This document shows, in pieces, positions 18,124 to 27,261 of a stretch of DNA of 64,000 nucleotides. Both the position numbers and the translations under genes were made by a program. This stretch comes from Luteibacter flocculans. GTDB lineage: Bacteria > Pseudomonadota > Gammaproteobacteria > Xanthomonadales > Rhodanobacteraceae. The notes under the pieces are model-generated. The model searched no databases and was not told the DNA's origin. It worked only from the letters and a program-made list of their open reading frames with translations. The first letter of the stretch is position 1, and every line of letters starts with the position of its first letter. The stretch covers positions 354,001-418,000 of the forward strand of contig NZ_CP063231.1 of NCBI RefSeq assembly GCF_023612255.1. The letters run 5' to 3'.

Positions 18124-19117
18124 GCACGGTGGTCGACTCGAACGCGCCGCGCGCGACTACGGCATCGCTCGCGACGCGTGGCTCGACCTCTCCACGGGCG
18201 TGAGTCCCTACGGTTGGCCCGTACCGCCGATCCCTCCGCGTGTCTGGCAGCGTCTTCCCGAAGATGACGATGGGCTGCTTGATGCTGCACGCGCGTACTA
18301 CGGTGTTCACGACCTGCTGCCCGTGGCGGGATCGCAAGCGGCCATCGCCGCGTTGCCGCGGCTGCGTGCGCGATCGCGCGTCGCCGTGATCGAACCCACC
18401 TACGCCGAGCATGCCCATGCCTGGCGGCAGGCCGGGCACGAGGTGACATCGCTGACGCTGGCCGATCTGCTCGCTCGCGTCGCTGACTTCGATGTCGTGA
18501 TCGTCGTTCGTCCGAACAATCCGACCGGTGAGTGCGCATCGCGCGAGCAGTTGGTCGATGCGATGAGACGTCGCTCGGCAGATACCGGAGCGTCGATGTG
18601 TGACATGCCCTGGCTCATCGTGGATGAGGCATTCGTCGATACGCGTCCGCAGGAGAGTCTTCTTGCGGATCGGTGCGAAGGGCTCGTCGTGCTTCGCTCG
18701 GTCGGCAAGTTTTTCGGCCTCGCCGGTGCACGTGCGGGCTTCGTTGCGGCATGGCCCGCCTTGCTCGATGCGCTGGCGGAGGCATTGGGGCCCTGGACGT
18801 TGAGCGGACCGACGCGGTACGCGCTGACCCATGCGCTTGCCGATACGGCATGGCAGGCCACGGCGCGTGACTGGCTGCAGCGTACGTCGTCGCGCCTCGC
18901 CACGTTGTTGAGCGGTCACGGCTTGCCGCCCTCCGGTGGCTGCGAGTTCTTCCAGTACGTTCGGCACGACCGCGCGGGGGCGTTGCACGACGCGCTGGCG
19001 CGACGCGCTGTGCTGGTCCGTCACTTCGCGACTCCGCAGGCACTCCGATTCGGCCTTCCCGCTGACGACGCGGCGTTCGCGCAACTCGATCGAGCGCTGG
19101 CCGAGGTGCTGGCATGA
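18116..19117 (+). CDS. cobD: L-threonine-O-3-phosphate decarboxylase
   Basis: A 333-residue pyridoxal-phosphate enzyme of the class I aminotransferase fold (CobD in Salmonella, CobC in P. denitrificans) that makes (R)-1-amino-2-propanol phosphate for the nucleotide loop. It begins [16 protein letters not shown], shows [10 protein letters not shown], and carries the PLP lysine Lys198 in [15 protein letters not shown]. The ATG at 18116 overlaps the cbiB end by eight bases. It partners directly with CbiB. Its threonine-phosphate supply (a PduX-type kinase) is not seen here. Confidence 0.93.
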   Translation: MLEHGGRLERAARDYGIARDAWLDLSTGVSPYGWPVPPIPPRVWQRLPEDDDGLLDAARAYYGVHDLLPVAGSQAAIAALPRLRARSRVAVIEPTYAEHAHAWRQAGHEVTSLTLADLLARVADFDVVIVVRPNNPTGECASREQLVDAMRRRSADTGASMCDMPWLIVDEAFVDTRPQESLLADRCEGLVVLRSVGKFFGLAGARAGFVAAWPALLDALAEALGPWTLSGPTRYALTHALADTAWQATARDWLQRTSSRLATLLSGHGLPPSGGCEFFQYVRHDRAGALHDALARRAVLVRHFATPQALRFGLPADDAAFAQLDRALAEVLA

Positions 19118-20580
19118 GCGCGAAGGTGCTCATGGTGCAGGGCTGCACGTCGGACGCCGGCAAAAGCACCGTCGTGGCCGCCCTGTGCCGCTGGTTGCAT
19201 CGTCGTGGTGTCGCCGTCGCGCCGTTCAAACCGCAGAACATGGCGTTGAATTCGGCGGTCACGGTGGACGGAGGCGAAATCGGCCGTGCCCAAGCCGTGC
19301 AGGCGCAGGCAGCCGGCGTCGCCCCGCATACGGATTTCAATCCAGTGCTGCTCAAGCCGAACAGCGATACGGGCGCCCAGGTGATCGTGCACGGACATCC
19401 GGTGGGCAACATGGATGCCGTCGGTTACCACGCCTATAAGCAGGTGGCGATGGACGCCGTGCTCGCGTCGCACGCGCGGCTCGTCGATACCTACGAGGCC
19501 GTGGTGGTGGAGGGCGCGGGCAGTCCCGCGGAGATTAACCTGCGCGATCGCGATATCGCGAACATGGGCTACGCCGAAGCCGTCGATTGCCCGGTGCTGC
19601 TCGTCGCCGACATCGATCGCGGCGGCGTCTTCGCGCACCTGGTTGGTACGCTTGCGCTGCTGTCGGAAAGCGAACGCGCGCGCGTGGTCGGCTTCGCCAT
19701 CAACCGTTTCCGCGGCGACCCGGCGTTGCTCCAGTCCGGGCTCGAGTGGCTTGAACAACATACCGGCAAACCTGTGCTCGGCGTGCTGCCCTATCTGCAC
19801 GGGCTGGTGCTGGAAGCGGAAGACGCGCTCCCTCGCGAGAGCGAGCCGCGAAGTGGCGCACGCCTGCGCGTCGTCGTACCGGTGTTGCCACGGATCAGCA
19901 ACCATACCGATCTCGACGCGTTGCGCCTGCATCCGGACGTTGCCGTGACGTTCATCGGCCCGGGCCACGCCTTTCCGCCCTGCGATCTCGTCGTGCTGCC
20001 GGGCTCCAAATCCACGCGCGCCGACCTGGCCTGGTTGCGTGCGCAGGGCTGGGACGAGGCGATCCTGCGCCATGTTCGCTACGGTGGCCGCGTGCTCGGC
20101 ATCTGCGGTGGCATGCAGATCCTTGGGCGTACCGTGCACGATCCCGAGGGCATTGAAGGTCCGCCGGGGTCGAGCGACGGTCTTGGCCTGCTCGACCTCG
20201 AAACCACGCTGGCGCCAACCAAACAACTTCGCCTCGTGACCGGAAGGCTCGTATCCGGCGACGCCGCAGTAAGCGGTTACGAGATCCACTGCGGGGTAAG
20301 CGTCGGGCCGGCCATGGCGCGGCCTGCCTTGTGGCGAGACGACGGTCTGCCGGAAGGTGCTCGCTCGGATGATGGACGCGTCGTCGGTACCTACCTCCAC
20401 GGCGTGTTCGATCATCCCGAAGCGCTGGCCTACTGGCTCGGCGAAGCGGGACTGACGGCGAGCGCGCCTCTCGACGTGATGGCACTGCGCGAAGCCAGCC
20501 TGGATCGCCTCGCCGATACCATCGATGCACATATGGATGTCTCCATGCTCGTGCGCTTGTTCGGCCTTGGCTCATGCTGA
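19114..20580 (+). CDS. cobQ: Cobyric acid synthase
   Basis: A 488-residue glutamine-dependent amidotransferase (CobQ/CbiP) that amidates positions b, d, e and g of adenosylcobyrinic acid a,c-diamide. The P-loop SDAGKST is at 13-19, followed by [10 protein letters not shown], and the C-terminal glutaminase domain has Cys331 in [10 protein letters not shown] and a HGVFDHP motif. It starts inside the cobD stop (ATGA) and its own end overlaps cobU by seven bases. Length and motifs are standard. Confidence 0.95.
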   Translation: MSAKVLMVQGCTSDAGKSTVVAALCRWLHRRGVAVAPFKPQNMALNSAVTVDGGEIGRAQAVQAQAAGVAPHTDFNPVLLKPNSDTGAQVIVHGHPVGNMDAVGYHAYKQVAMDAVLASHARLVDTYEAVVVEGAGSPAEINLRDRDIANMGYAEAVDCPVLLVADIDRGGVFAHLVGTLALLSESERARVVGFAINRFRGDPALLQSGLEWLEQHTGKPVLGVLPYLHGLVLEAEDALPRESEPRSGARLRVVVPVLPRISNHTDLDALRLHPDVAVTFIGPGHAFPPCDLVVLPGSKSTRADLAWLRAQGWDEAILRHVRYGGRVLGICGGMQILGRTVHDPEGIEGPPGSSDGLGLLDLETTLAPTKQLRLVTGRLVSGDAAVSGYEIHCGVSVGPAMARPALWRDDGLPEGARSDDGRVVGTYLHGVFDHPEALAYWLGEAGLTASAPLDVMALREASLDRLADTIDAHMDVSMLVRLFGLGSC

Positions 20581-21095
20581 CGCTCATTCTCGGCGGCGCG
20601 CGTTCCGGCAAGAGTGCGCTGGCGGAACGCCTCGCGATCGACAGTGGACAGGAGGTCGTCTACATCGCCACAGCGCAGGCGCTCGACGACGAAATGTCCG
20701 AGCGGATCGCGCATCACCGCGCTCGCCGTCCTGCCGAATGGATATCGATCGAACAGCCGCTCGCACTCGGTGCGACCCTGCGCGAGCACGCGCGTGACCA
20801 TCGGCTGTTGCTCGTCGATTGCCTCACGCTGTGGCTGTCGAACCTGCTTGGCACAGGCGACACGCAGCGCTTCGTCACGGAGCGCGACGCGCTGCTCGAT
20901 GCGCTGGTTGCCGTACCCGGCGACGTCGTTTTCGTAAGTAACGAGGTCGGACTCGGCATTACGCCGCTGGGCGAACTCACCCGCCGCTTCGTCGACGAAG
21001 CCGGCCGTCTCCACCAGGCGCTTGCGCAACGTTGTGACCGCGTGGTCTTCGTCGCCGCGGGCCTGCCCCTCACTTTGAAAGGACCGTCGCCATGA
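20574..21095 (+). CDS. cobU: Bifunctional adenosylcobinamide kinase / adenosylcobinamide-phosphate guanylyltransferase
   Basis: A 173-residue cytosolic enzyme (CobU/CobP) that phosphorylates adenosylcobinamide and then adds GMP from GTP. The P-loop GGARSGKS is at 7-14, the motif [12 protein letters not shown] around 40-55 fits the guanylylated-histidine region, and [20 protein letters not shown] is the C-terminal signature. The start overlaps the cobQ end by seven bases and the stop overlaps cobT by four. It also serves salvage of imported cobinamide. Confidence 0.95.
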   Translation: MLTLILGGARSGKSALAERLAIDSGQEVVYIATAQALDDEMSERIAHHRARRPAEWISIEQPLALGATLREHARDHRLLLVDCLTLWLSNLLGTGDTQRFVTERDALLDALVAVPGDVVFVSNEVGLGITPLGELTRRFVDEAGRLHQALAQRCDRVVFVAAGLPLTLKGPSP

Positions 21096-22135
21096 CCGAC
21101 TGGCTCACCGTGCCCTGTCGCATTCCGGATCGTGCCGCCGTCGCCGCCGCCACGGCGCGGCAGGGCACGCTGACGAAACCTCCAGGCTCGCTCGGCGCGC
21201 TCGAAGCTCTGGCCGTGCGGCTCGCGGGATTGCAGAGAAACGAGCGCCCCCGCGCCGACCGCGTTTGGATCGCCGTCTTCGCGGGCGATCACGGCGTGGC
21301 TGCAGAAGGCGTCTCCGCGTTTCCGCAGGCCGTCACGGGCGAGATGCTGCGCAACTTCGCGGGTGGCGGCGCGGCCATCGCCGTCCTCGCACGCGAACTC
21401 GGCGCCACCTTGGAAGTGGTGAATCTCGGTACGGTGAACGATCCCGGCGAGATCGATGGGGTTACCCGGCAGGTGATCGCGCCATCCACGGCGAATCTGC
21501 GTATCGAACCCGCCATGACCGACGCGCAACTCGATGCGGCGCTCGATGCAGGGCTTGCCAGCGTCCGCCATGCGGTCGCTGCCGGTGCCGAGATCTACAT
21601 CGGCGGCGATATGGGCATCGGCAATACCACGGTGGCGAGTGCGCTTGCGTGCGCGCTGCTGGACGAACGACCGGAACGACTCGCTGGCGCGGGTACCGGA
21701 CTCGATGCCGATGGCATCGCGCGCAAGGTTGCGGTCATAACGCAGGCGCTTCAGGGGCATGCGCTGGCGACCTCGCCACGCGAACGGTTGCGCCGCCTGG
21801 GTGGCTTCGAGATCGCAGCGCTGTCCGGCGCCTATGTGGCGGCCGCGCAACATGGCGTGCCCGTGCTGGTGGACGGATTCATCAGCAGCGTGGCGGCGCT
21901 TGCTGCGACGGCGCTGCATCCCGGCGTACGTCCATGGCTTATCTTCGGCCACCGTTCGCATGAGCAAGGCCACGCGCGGGTGCTCGCTGCGCTGGATGCC
22001 GAACCATTGCTCGATCTTGGCCTGCGTCTGGGCGAAGCCAGTGGCGCGGCACTGGCCGTGCCATTGCTGCGCCTGGCCTGCGCATTGCACGGTTCGATGG
22101 CGACATTTGCCGAAGCCGGAGTGTCGGAAGGATGA
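21092..22135 (+). CDS. cobT: Nicotinate-nucleotide--dimethylbenzimidazole phosphoribosyltransferase
   Basis: A 347-residue cytosolic enzyme that makes alpha-ribazole 5'-phosphate from nicotinate mononucleotide and a lower-ligand base. Family motifs: [59 protein letters not shown] and a C-terminal [10 protein letters not shown]. It overlaps cobU and cobC. No gene for making dimethylbenzimidazole (bluB) is present, so the base must be made elsewhere or imported. Confidence 0.95.
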   Translation: MTDWLTVPCRIPDRAAVAAATARQGTLTKPPGSLGALEALAVRLAGLQRNERPRADRVWIAVFAGDHGVAAEGVSAFPQAVTGEMLRNFAGGGAAIAVLARELGATLEVVNLGTVNDPGEIDGVTRQVIAPSTANLRIEPAMTDAQLDAALDAGLASVRHAVAAGAEIYIGGDMGIGNTTVASALACALLDERPERLAGAGTGLDADGIARKVAVITQALQGHALATSPRERLRRLGGFEIAALSGAYVAAAQHGVPVLVDGFISSVAALAATALHPGVRPWLIFGHRSHEQGHARVLAALDAEPLLDLGLRLGEASGAALAVPLLRLACALHGSMATFAEAGVSEG

Positions 22136-22671
22136 GCATCGATCTGCTTCGACACGGCGACACGGGTCAGCGCAGTTATCGCGGACAACTCGACGATCCG
22201 CTGTCCGAGCTTGGCTGGCAGCAACTGAGGGCGGCGGTGCGCGAACGGACCTGGGATCGCATCGTCTCCTCATCGCTGTCGCGTTGCGCCGCGTTTGCCG
22301 GGGAGCTTGCTGCGGAGCGCGGCGTGCCGCTGCGTATCGATGCGCGACTGGCCGAGTATCACTTTGGTGCATGGCAGGGCGTGCCCATCGAGACGCTCGC
22401 CGAACGCGATGGCGATGCGCTGGGGCGCTTCTGGGCGGATCCCGTTGCGTGTCCGCCACCGGAGGCGGAGACCTTCGATACGTTTCGTGCGCGCCTCGTT
22501 GCCGCACTCGATGAGGTGGCGGCCGAAGCGACCGATGCGCGCGTGCTGGTAGTGACGCATGGGGGCGCGATTCGTCTCCTCCGCTGCATCGCCGAGGGAA
22601 GAGGCTTCGGCGACATGGCGGGCATCGACGTTCCGCACGCGTCGTTGCATCCGCTCACCTGGGGGTGCTGA
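22132..22671 (+). CDS. cobC: Alpha-ribazole phosphatase (histidine phosphatase family)
   Basis: A 179-residue member of the phosphoglycerate-mutase-like histidine phosphatases. The phosphohistidine is in LLRHGDT (5-11), the second catalytic His in [11 protein letters not shown], and the proton-donor region in [10 protein letters not shown]. From its place between cobT and cobS it should dephosphorylate alpha-ribazole phosphate or adenosylcobalamin phosphate at the end of the pathway. The family is broad, so the substrate rests on context. It starts in the cobT stop (ATGA). Confidence 0.88.
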   Translation: MSIDLLRHGDTGQRSYRGQLDDPLSELGWQQLRAAVRERTWDRIVSSSLSRCAAFAGELAAERGVPLRIDARLAEYHFGAWQGVPIETLAERDGDALGRFWADPVACPPPEAETFDTFRARLVAALDEVAAEATDARVLVVTHGGAIRLLRCIAEGRGFGDMAGIDVPHASLHPLTWGC

Positions 22672-23387
22672 TGCGCGGGCTGGCCGTCGCGTTTGCCTTT
22701 CTCACCCGATTGCCCGTGCCCGTGCAACGCGTCGATCCTGCGGCACAGGCGGCTTCGTTGAAGTGGTATCCGCTGGTCGGCGGCATCGTCGGTTTGCTGC
22801 TGGCCGGGCTCGTGGCGGTCATGCACGCGTGGCCGATGCTGCCGTTGGCCGCGGTGGTCGTGATCGCGTGGGTGGCTTTGACCGGGGCGCTGCATCTGGA
22901 CGGCCTGGCGGACAGCGCCGACGCATGGATTGGCGGCATGGGCGACCGGGAGCGCACGCTGGCCATCATGAAAGACCCTTGCAGCGGCCCGGCGGGTGTC
23001 GTCGCGCTGGTGTCGGTGTTGCTGCTGAAGTTCTCGGCGCTGGCCACGCTGGGCGATACGTGGTTGCTCGTGTTGCCGCCTTTGCTGGCGCGCGGAGCGG
23101 TCGTGGCGTGGTTTCTCACCACTCCTTACGTGCGCAGCGGCGGGCTCGGCGAACCGCTGCGCGGCGCGCCCGCGAACGGGTGCTGGATCGCGCTCGCACT
23201 GAGCGCGGCGGTGTCGCTGGCGTTCGGTACGGCGGGCGTCTGGGCCCTCATCGCCGCCGTGACGACGGGCGCCCTATGGCGGCGTGCGGTCGTGCATCGG
23301 CTAGGCGGGTTCACCGGCGATACGGCCGGCGCGCTCGTCGAAATGATCGAGGGTGTGACGGTCGTCGTGCTGGTCGTCGCACGCTAG
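22671..23387 (+). CDS. cobS: Adenosylcobinamide-GDP ribazoletransferase (cobalamin synthase)
   Basis: A 238-residue inner-membrane enzyme joining adenosylcobinamide-GDP with alpha-ribazole (or its phosphate) to make adenosylcobalamin or its phosphate. Motifs: FLTRLPVPV at the N-terminus, WYPLVGGIVGLLLAG, GALHLDGLADSADAWIGG with acidic metal ligands, and ERTLAIMKDPCSGPAG. Six or so membrane helices. The ATG at 22671 overlaps the cobC stop (TGATG); a GTG at 22665 would add two residues. It is the last gene of the B12 operon; no clear terminator follows. Confidence 0.95.
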   Translation: MRGLAVAFAFLTRLPVPVQRVDPAAQAASLKWYPLVGGIVGLLLAGLVAVMHAWPMLPLAAVVVIAWVALTGALHLDGLADSADAWIGGMGDRERTLAIMKDPCSGPAGVVALVSVLLLKFSALATLGDTWLLVLPPLLARGAVVAWFLTTPYVRSGGLGEPLRGAPANGCWIALALSAAVSLAFGTAGVWALIAAVTTGALWRRAVVHRLGGFTGDTAGALVEMIEGVTVVVLVVAR

Positions 23388-23459
23388 GTGATCGCGGCCG
23401 TGTCGACACTGTCATGGGTACTTCCAGGTTGTAGTCGACCAGCCTTCACTCGAACCTCG

Positions 23460-23816
23460 CTAGGGAATGCTGGGTGATTCAGGCCCGCGCCTGGAGGAAA
23501 CTAAAAAGGCAGTTACCGTAACTGTTAAGCCAATCAAAACAGAATTTGCTATTAGTAATGCGAGGAGCGTTTCTCCACTCGACCGCGAGCCATCGTGCTC
23601 AAAAAGGCGAAGAAAATCGAAAACCGGAAAGCCCACGATGAAGTCCGCCCAGTTAATCCAGTCATCGCACGTATTCGAAGCCCCACAACCAATAGCTCCG
23701 GAAAGCCAATATAGAGAGAGGCCGAAATGTATGGTCGTGGACACGAGGAAAATCGACAATCTACGTTTTCTAACCATCACCTCAGCAATAAGCCTTTCAA
23801 CGTGTCCTGATTCCAA
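23460..23816 (-). CDS. Small membrane protein of unknown function in accessory island
   Basis: A 118-residue protein with about three hydrophobic segments (RLSIFLVSTTIHFGLSLYWL, WINWADFIVGFPVFDFLRLF and LLALLIANSVLIGLTVTVTA). A TTG start at 23816 is chosen because a perfect GGAGG lies eight bases upstream; an internal ATG at 23777 would also keep all membrane segments. Base composition is less GC-rich than the flanking cob genes, and the gene lies downstream of an rhs remnant, so it is probably acquired. Rhs and other polymorphic-toxin loci often carry small membrane immunity proteins, but no family is recognised. Confidence 0.6.
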   Translation of the reverse strand: MESGHVERLIAEVMVRKRRLSIFLVSTTIHFGLSLYWLSGAIGCGASNTCDDWINWADFIVGFPVFDFLRLFEHDGSRSSGETLLALLIANSVLIGLTVTVTAFLVSSRRGPESPSIP

Positions 23817-23963
23817 TCAGACGGCCTCCGTATATCGCTTGCCATAAATTATGGCTCCATTTGGTCTATAAATCTTTGAGCGGTACAGGATAGATGTTGA
23901 CGTCTACTGCATCGCAAGTTTTGAGGTATGGCTTTTGCCGAATGGTGGTCGCGTGCGGTGTCG

Positions 23964-24449
23964 TCAGGGCAGTCCAAGCGGGTCTGGACATGGAACATTG
24001 ACCGGTGCCGCGCCGATACGGTCGAGGGCAACACGCATCGCATCGGCCGATGCACCCGGCTGCTTCGTGCACGGTCGCTCACGAAGCGCCTGAAGCAGTG
24101 CTGGGGCCGCCGATATCGCCCGGGGTCCAACAAAACCAATCGCTCCCGCTGCCTCCCCGCGAATGACATCATCGTCGTCCCGCAAGAGCGCGATGAGGAT
24201 GGCTATATCGGATTCGCTGACTTGCGTTGGGTTGCGCCTAACCCATTGGGTCAGGCGCACGGCTTCCTTTGCCCTGATATCCCGTGTCTTGCCGTGTTGG
24301 ATGATGGCCGCTGCATCCTCAACCTGGGAGCTGCTGGCGCCCATTGCATCCGTAGGTGGCGGCGTCATCTGGCGCTCTGCCCTGCATGCTATGGAAAATA
24401 GCCCCCCTGTAATCAGGGCGCCGAGAAACAAGGTAGTACGGAGCATCAC
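23964..24449 (-). CDS. HEAT-repeat-like lipoprotein, candidate immunity protein
   Basis: A 161-residue protein with a lipoprotein signal (FLGALITGGLFSIAC, lipidated Cys22). The mature part contains one or two HEAT-like helical pairs: IAILIALLRDDDDVIRGEAA then GAIGFVGPRAISAAPALLQA. The ATG at 24449 has AGAGG eight bases upstream and lies 18 bases after the rhs stop codon on the same strand, so the two are probably co-transcribed. A gene directly after an rhs tip commonly encodes the matching immunity protein. A periplasmic lipid-anchored immunity protein would suggest a toxin acting in the periplasm. Function is inferred from position only. Confidence 0.6.
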   Translation of the reverse strand: MMLRTTLFLGALITGGLFSIACRAERQMTPPPTDAMGASSSQVEDAAAIIQHGKTRDIRAKEAVRLTQWVRRNPTQVSESDIAILIALLRDDDDVIRGEAAGAIGFVGPRAISAAPALLQALRERPCTKQPGASADAMRVALDRIGAAPVNVPCPDPLGLP

Positions 24450-24467
24450 GCGTGACCTCTATTCATA

Positions 24468-25805
24468 TCAGGGCTTGACGTTTGAAGGTGGTACAAATTC
24501 CCTTTGTACGGTATTTGAGCCGCGGCATCCTGTGATGTCCGCGCCGCCTGGCTTACTGAGGAGATCGTAAGCGTACTTTCCGCCACCGTACGTGTACGAG
24601 TCAGGCAATGTGAGTCCGTCGTAGTAGGTCGCTTCAGCACGAAGTGACTTCCACCCAGCAAAAGTATCGTCGACCTGACGTGTCTGCGAGATCATTGTGT
24701 TGACGTCGCCTGTCCCAACTTCCCACGCTTCCGAGTAAACCACGGTTTGCCCGTCCGGCGTGACGCCTGTAACGGTCTGGACAACATAGCCAGGGTTCTG
24801 GGACGGCTCAGAGAGTTGCCACTGGATTTGCCAGATCGCTGACCTGCTTCCGCCCTTGATCGTGCGATATCCGAGACGTTGATCAAGTCCCAGCACATCA
24901 GCCCAGGTCAAGGGCCTTCCACTGACGTATGCATAAGTGCTTATTCCGCCAGCTAGACCAATAGGGTCACTCTGGATATACCGCCCCGTTGCTGCATCAA
25001 AGGTGCGGTTGACGTTGTACTTCAACCCAGCCTCATTGTCCTGATACTGACCCGGAAACCTCAGGTTCAGCACATACCCCGTCGCCGACACCGGCTCGGC
25101 CTCACCGAACGGATTGGCTGCATAGTGCCACGTCCAAAGCACATCGCGGGCCGCTGACGTGACAACGCGGGGCGATCCCAAGCCATCGGCCGTGATGAAG
25201 CCAAGGGATGCACCATCCGCGACCGCCATCGGCACGCCGCCCACCGCAATGTAGTCGCGGGCATGGGTACCGCCAAGTTCTGAAAGCAGTTGGCTGCCCT
25301 CATCGTAGACGAAGCGCGTCGACGCAGAGCCGACGGTCTTCAGCACCCGCTCGCCGTTCGCGTTGTAGACGTAGCTGCCGACTGTGGCGCCGTTCTGCTG
25401 GACCACCGTCATCCGGTTGCGGCCGTTGTAGCCATAGCCCCACACTTGCCCTGCCGCCGCATTGCCGGTGGTGTTGCCATTGGCGTCGTAGGTCCGCGAG
25501 GCCGTGTCGATCGACGTCAGCCAGTGGGTGCCGGACTGGTAGCCGTACGTGCCAGTTGCGAGACCCGGGGCAGATTTACTGAGACGATCGCCGGTTGGGT
25601 TATAGGTGTATACCTCCAGTGGTGTGCCGCTCGCATCCAGGACGGCAGTCAGACGACCAAACGTGTCGTAAAGGTACTTTGCCGTGCTGCCGCCCGACTC
25701 GCTGACACCCGTGATATTGCCCATTTCGTCGAGTGAAAAGTGCAGTTCCAGCGCAGGAGCGACAATGTCAGTGACTCGGTAGGGTTTTTCAGCTAGCGCA
25801 ATAGC
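24468..25805 (-). pseudogene. 3' fragment of an rhs/YD-repeat gene with a variable C-terminal domain
   Basis: The open frame carries YD/RHS repeats (YLYDTFGRLTAVLDASG, TYDANGNTTGN, YGYNGRNRMTVV, YNANGERVLK) and the RHS core end (YIQSDPIGLAGGISTYAYV), then about 130 residues of unrelated C-terminal domain beginning after GLDQRLGY. A stop triplet at 25806-25808 closes the frame upstream, where a full rhs gene would have more than 1000 further residues, so this is a 5'-truncated remnant. It may be silent or a displaced tip module. The C-terminal domain (motifs VVYSEAWEV and EATYYDGLTLPDSY) is not one I can name. It is lower in GC than its surroundings. Confidence 0.75.
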
Positions 25806-26252
25806 TTATCGTTGAAGTGACGATGGGGCGTTTGCGTCTGGGCTATATGTCGCGCAGTTACGAATTTGCGAGACCGGTCACAGTCGTATGTGTCTCGGGC
25901 CGCTCTGTCTACATTCGATAAGCGCGGGGGATTCGCAAGGCTTGGCCGAAAAAGTGTAGGTCATGAAACGACAAAGGTCGCAACTTTCCTGACGCATTGA
26001 CCGGCAGGTGCCGAGCTGCGTCCAGCATCGAAGGCTCGAAGATATCAAGGTCTGCGGCCCATGCCCTCGCAGCCTCCCTCTTTCCGTGCCTACTTTTTGA
26101 CGTCCCGTAGGTGGACGGGTTCGTGGGCTTCAAGGACACACGAATCTGACGGGCATGGTTGCTCACCGCGCCCGGTGCCCTCCCCATCTCGCGGCAGGGT
26201 TGCCCCTGCCGCGGATTGCCGCTACAGCGGCTGTTACAAGGATGCGGCAGGC
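25806..26252. other. Non-coding or decayed boundary of the rhs island
   Basis: No supported gene. A 92-codon minus-strand ORF at 25909-26187 has no recognised family and no clear ribosome-binding site. A hairpin CGCGGCAGGG (26190-26199) with CCCTGCCGCG (26204-26213) lies just after the stop of the glutaredoxin fusion gene and may end that transcript, although it lacks a T tract. The upstream end of the rhs frame was probably lost here. Confidence 0.5.
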
Positions 26253-27161
26253 TTAGCCGCCGATCTCACGCATCCAGGCGTCCATGCCGCCTTCGACATT
26301 GAACACCTGCGTGAAGCCGTGCGCGGCGAAGCGCTCGGCGGCGGCGCGGCTGGAAACGCCGACGTTGCAGATGAAGGCGATCGGCGTGTCCTTCGGGAGC
26401 TGGCCCAGTGCCTCGTAGCCTTCGTTTTCGAGAATGCGCGCGCCCGCGATCGGTTCGACCATCGCGCGGTTGTGCGCCGGGCGCGTATCGACCAGCACCA
26501 CGTCGCCCGCGTCGAGCTTCGCCTTCAGCTCCTGCACGCCGATCGATGTGATCTCGGCGGCGCCCGGGAACTTGAGGCTCAGGCCTTCGCCCTGCACGGT
26601 GGAAACCCAGTCGATCACGATGCCGTTGGCGCGTGCAGCGCTGCCCGGATCGAAGTGGACTTCGATGCCGCTGGCGACCGTCACGATGTCGTGGTCGCCT
26701 GCCGGCGCCAACTGGAATCCGGCGCTATGGTCCGGGCCGATCTCCAGGTGCAGCGCCATGCCTTGTGCGTTGGCCATGCCGCCGCGAATGGCTTCCGCTG
26801 CCTTCTCGGTGATGGTGATTTCCGGCGGCGTGCGGTCCGGTGCGGCCTGGCCGAACAGCGTGTGCAGTTCGCCGCTCGTGTACATCTGACGAATGATGTC
26901 CGATCCGCCGACCAGTTCGCCCTTCACATAGAGCTGCGGAATCGTGGGCCACTGGCCGAATTCCTTGATGCCCTCGCGGATCTCCGGGTCTTCGAGCACG
27001 TTCACCGTGTGGTAGCTCGGGATCACGTCGTTGAGGGTATTGATTGCCGCGGCGGAGAAACCGCACATCGGCTGCTGGCGCGTGCCCTTCATGAACAGCA
27101 CGACGTCGTGCTGGCCGAGCAGGGTTTCGATGCGCTCGCGGGTGGGAGTATCAAGGGCCAT
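26253..27161 (-). CDS. Monothiol glutaredoxin / IscA-like / rhodanese fusion protein
   Basis: A 302-residue three-domain protein. Residues 1-105 are a Grx4-type monothiol glutaredoxin with the active site CGFS at 33-36 and the glutathione-binding WPTIPQLYVKGELVGGSDI. Residues about 110-195 resemble an A-type Fe-S carrier (ITEKAAEAIRGGMANAQGMA) but contain no cysteine, so they cannot bind a cluster in the usual way. Residues about 200-302 are a rhodanese domain with the reactive Cys in FICNVGVSSRAAAERF. A role in Fe-S cluster or sulfur trafficking in the cytosol is likely. An upstream in-frame GTG at 27170 is an alternative start. Confidence 0.88.
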   Translation of the reverse strand: MALDTPTRERIETLLGQHDVVLFMKGTRQQPMCGFSAAAINTLNDVIPSYHTVNVLEDPEIREGIKEFGQWPTIPQLYVKGELVGGSDIIRQMYTSGELHTLFGQAAPDRTPPEITITEKAAEAIRGGMANAQGMALHLEIGPDHSAGFQLAPAGDHDIVTVASGIEVHFDPGSAARANGIVIDWVSTVQGEGLSLKFPGAAEITSIGVQELKAKLDAGDVVLVDTRPAHNRAMVEPIAGARILENEGYEALGQLPKDTPIAFICNVGVSSRAAAERFAAHGFTQVFNVEGGMDAWMREIGG

Positions 27162-27261
27162 GGGGGTCACCGCGGAGGAAAGGGGGCCATTTTACCGGCA
27201 TCCACCGCACATGGGCCCGTTCCGCCCCGTTTCAACCGGCCAGGCGCCTGGGCGCCCGGCC

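Noticed and set aside
25909-26187. 92-codon minus-strand ORF beside the rhs fragment
   Set aside because: No family recognised and no clear ribosome site; kept only as part of the non-coding boundary.
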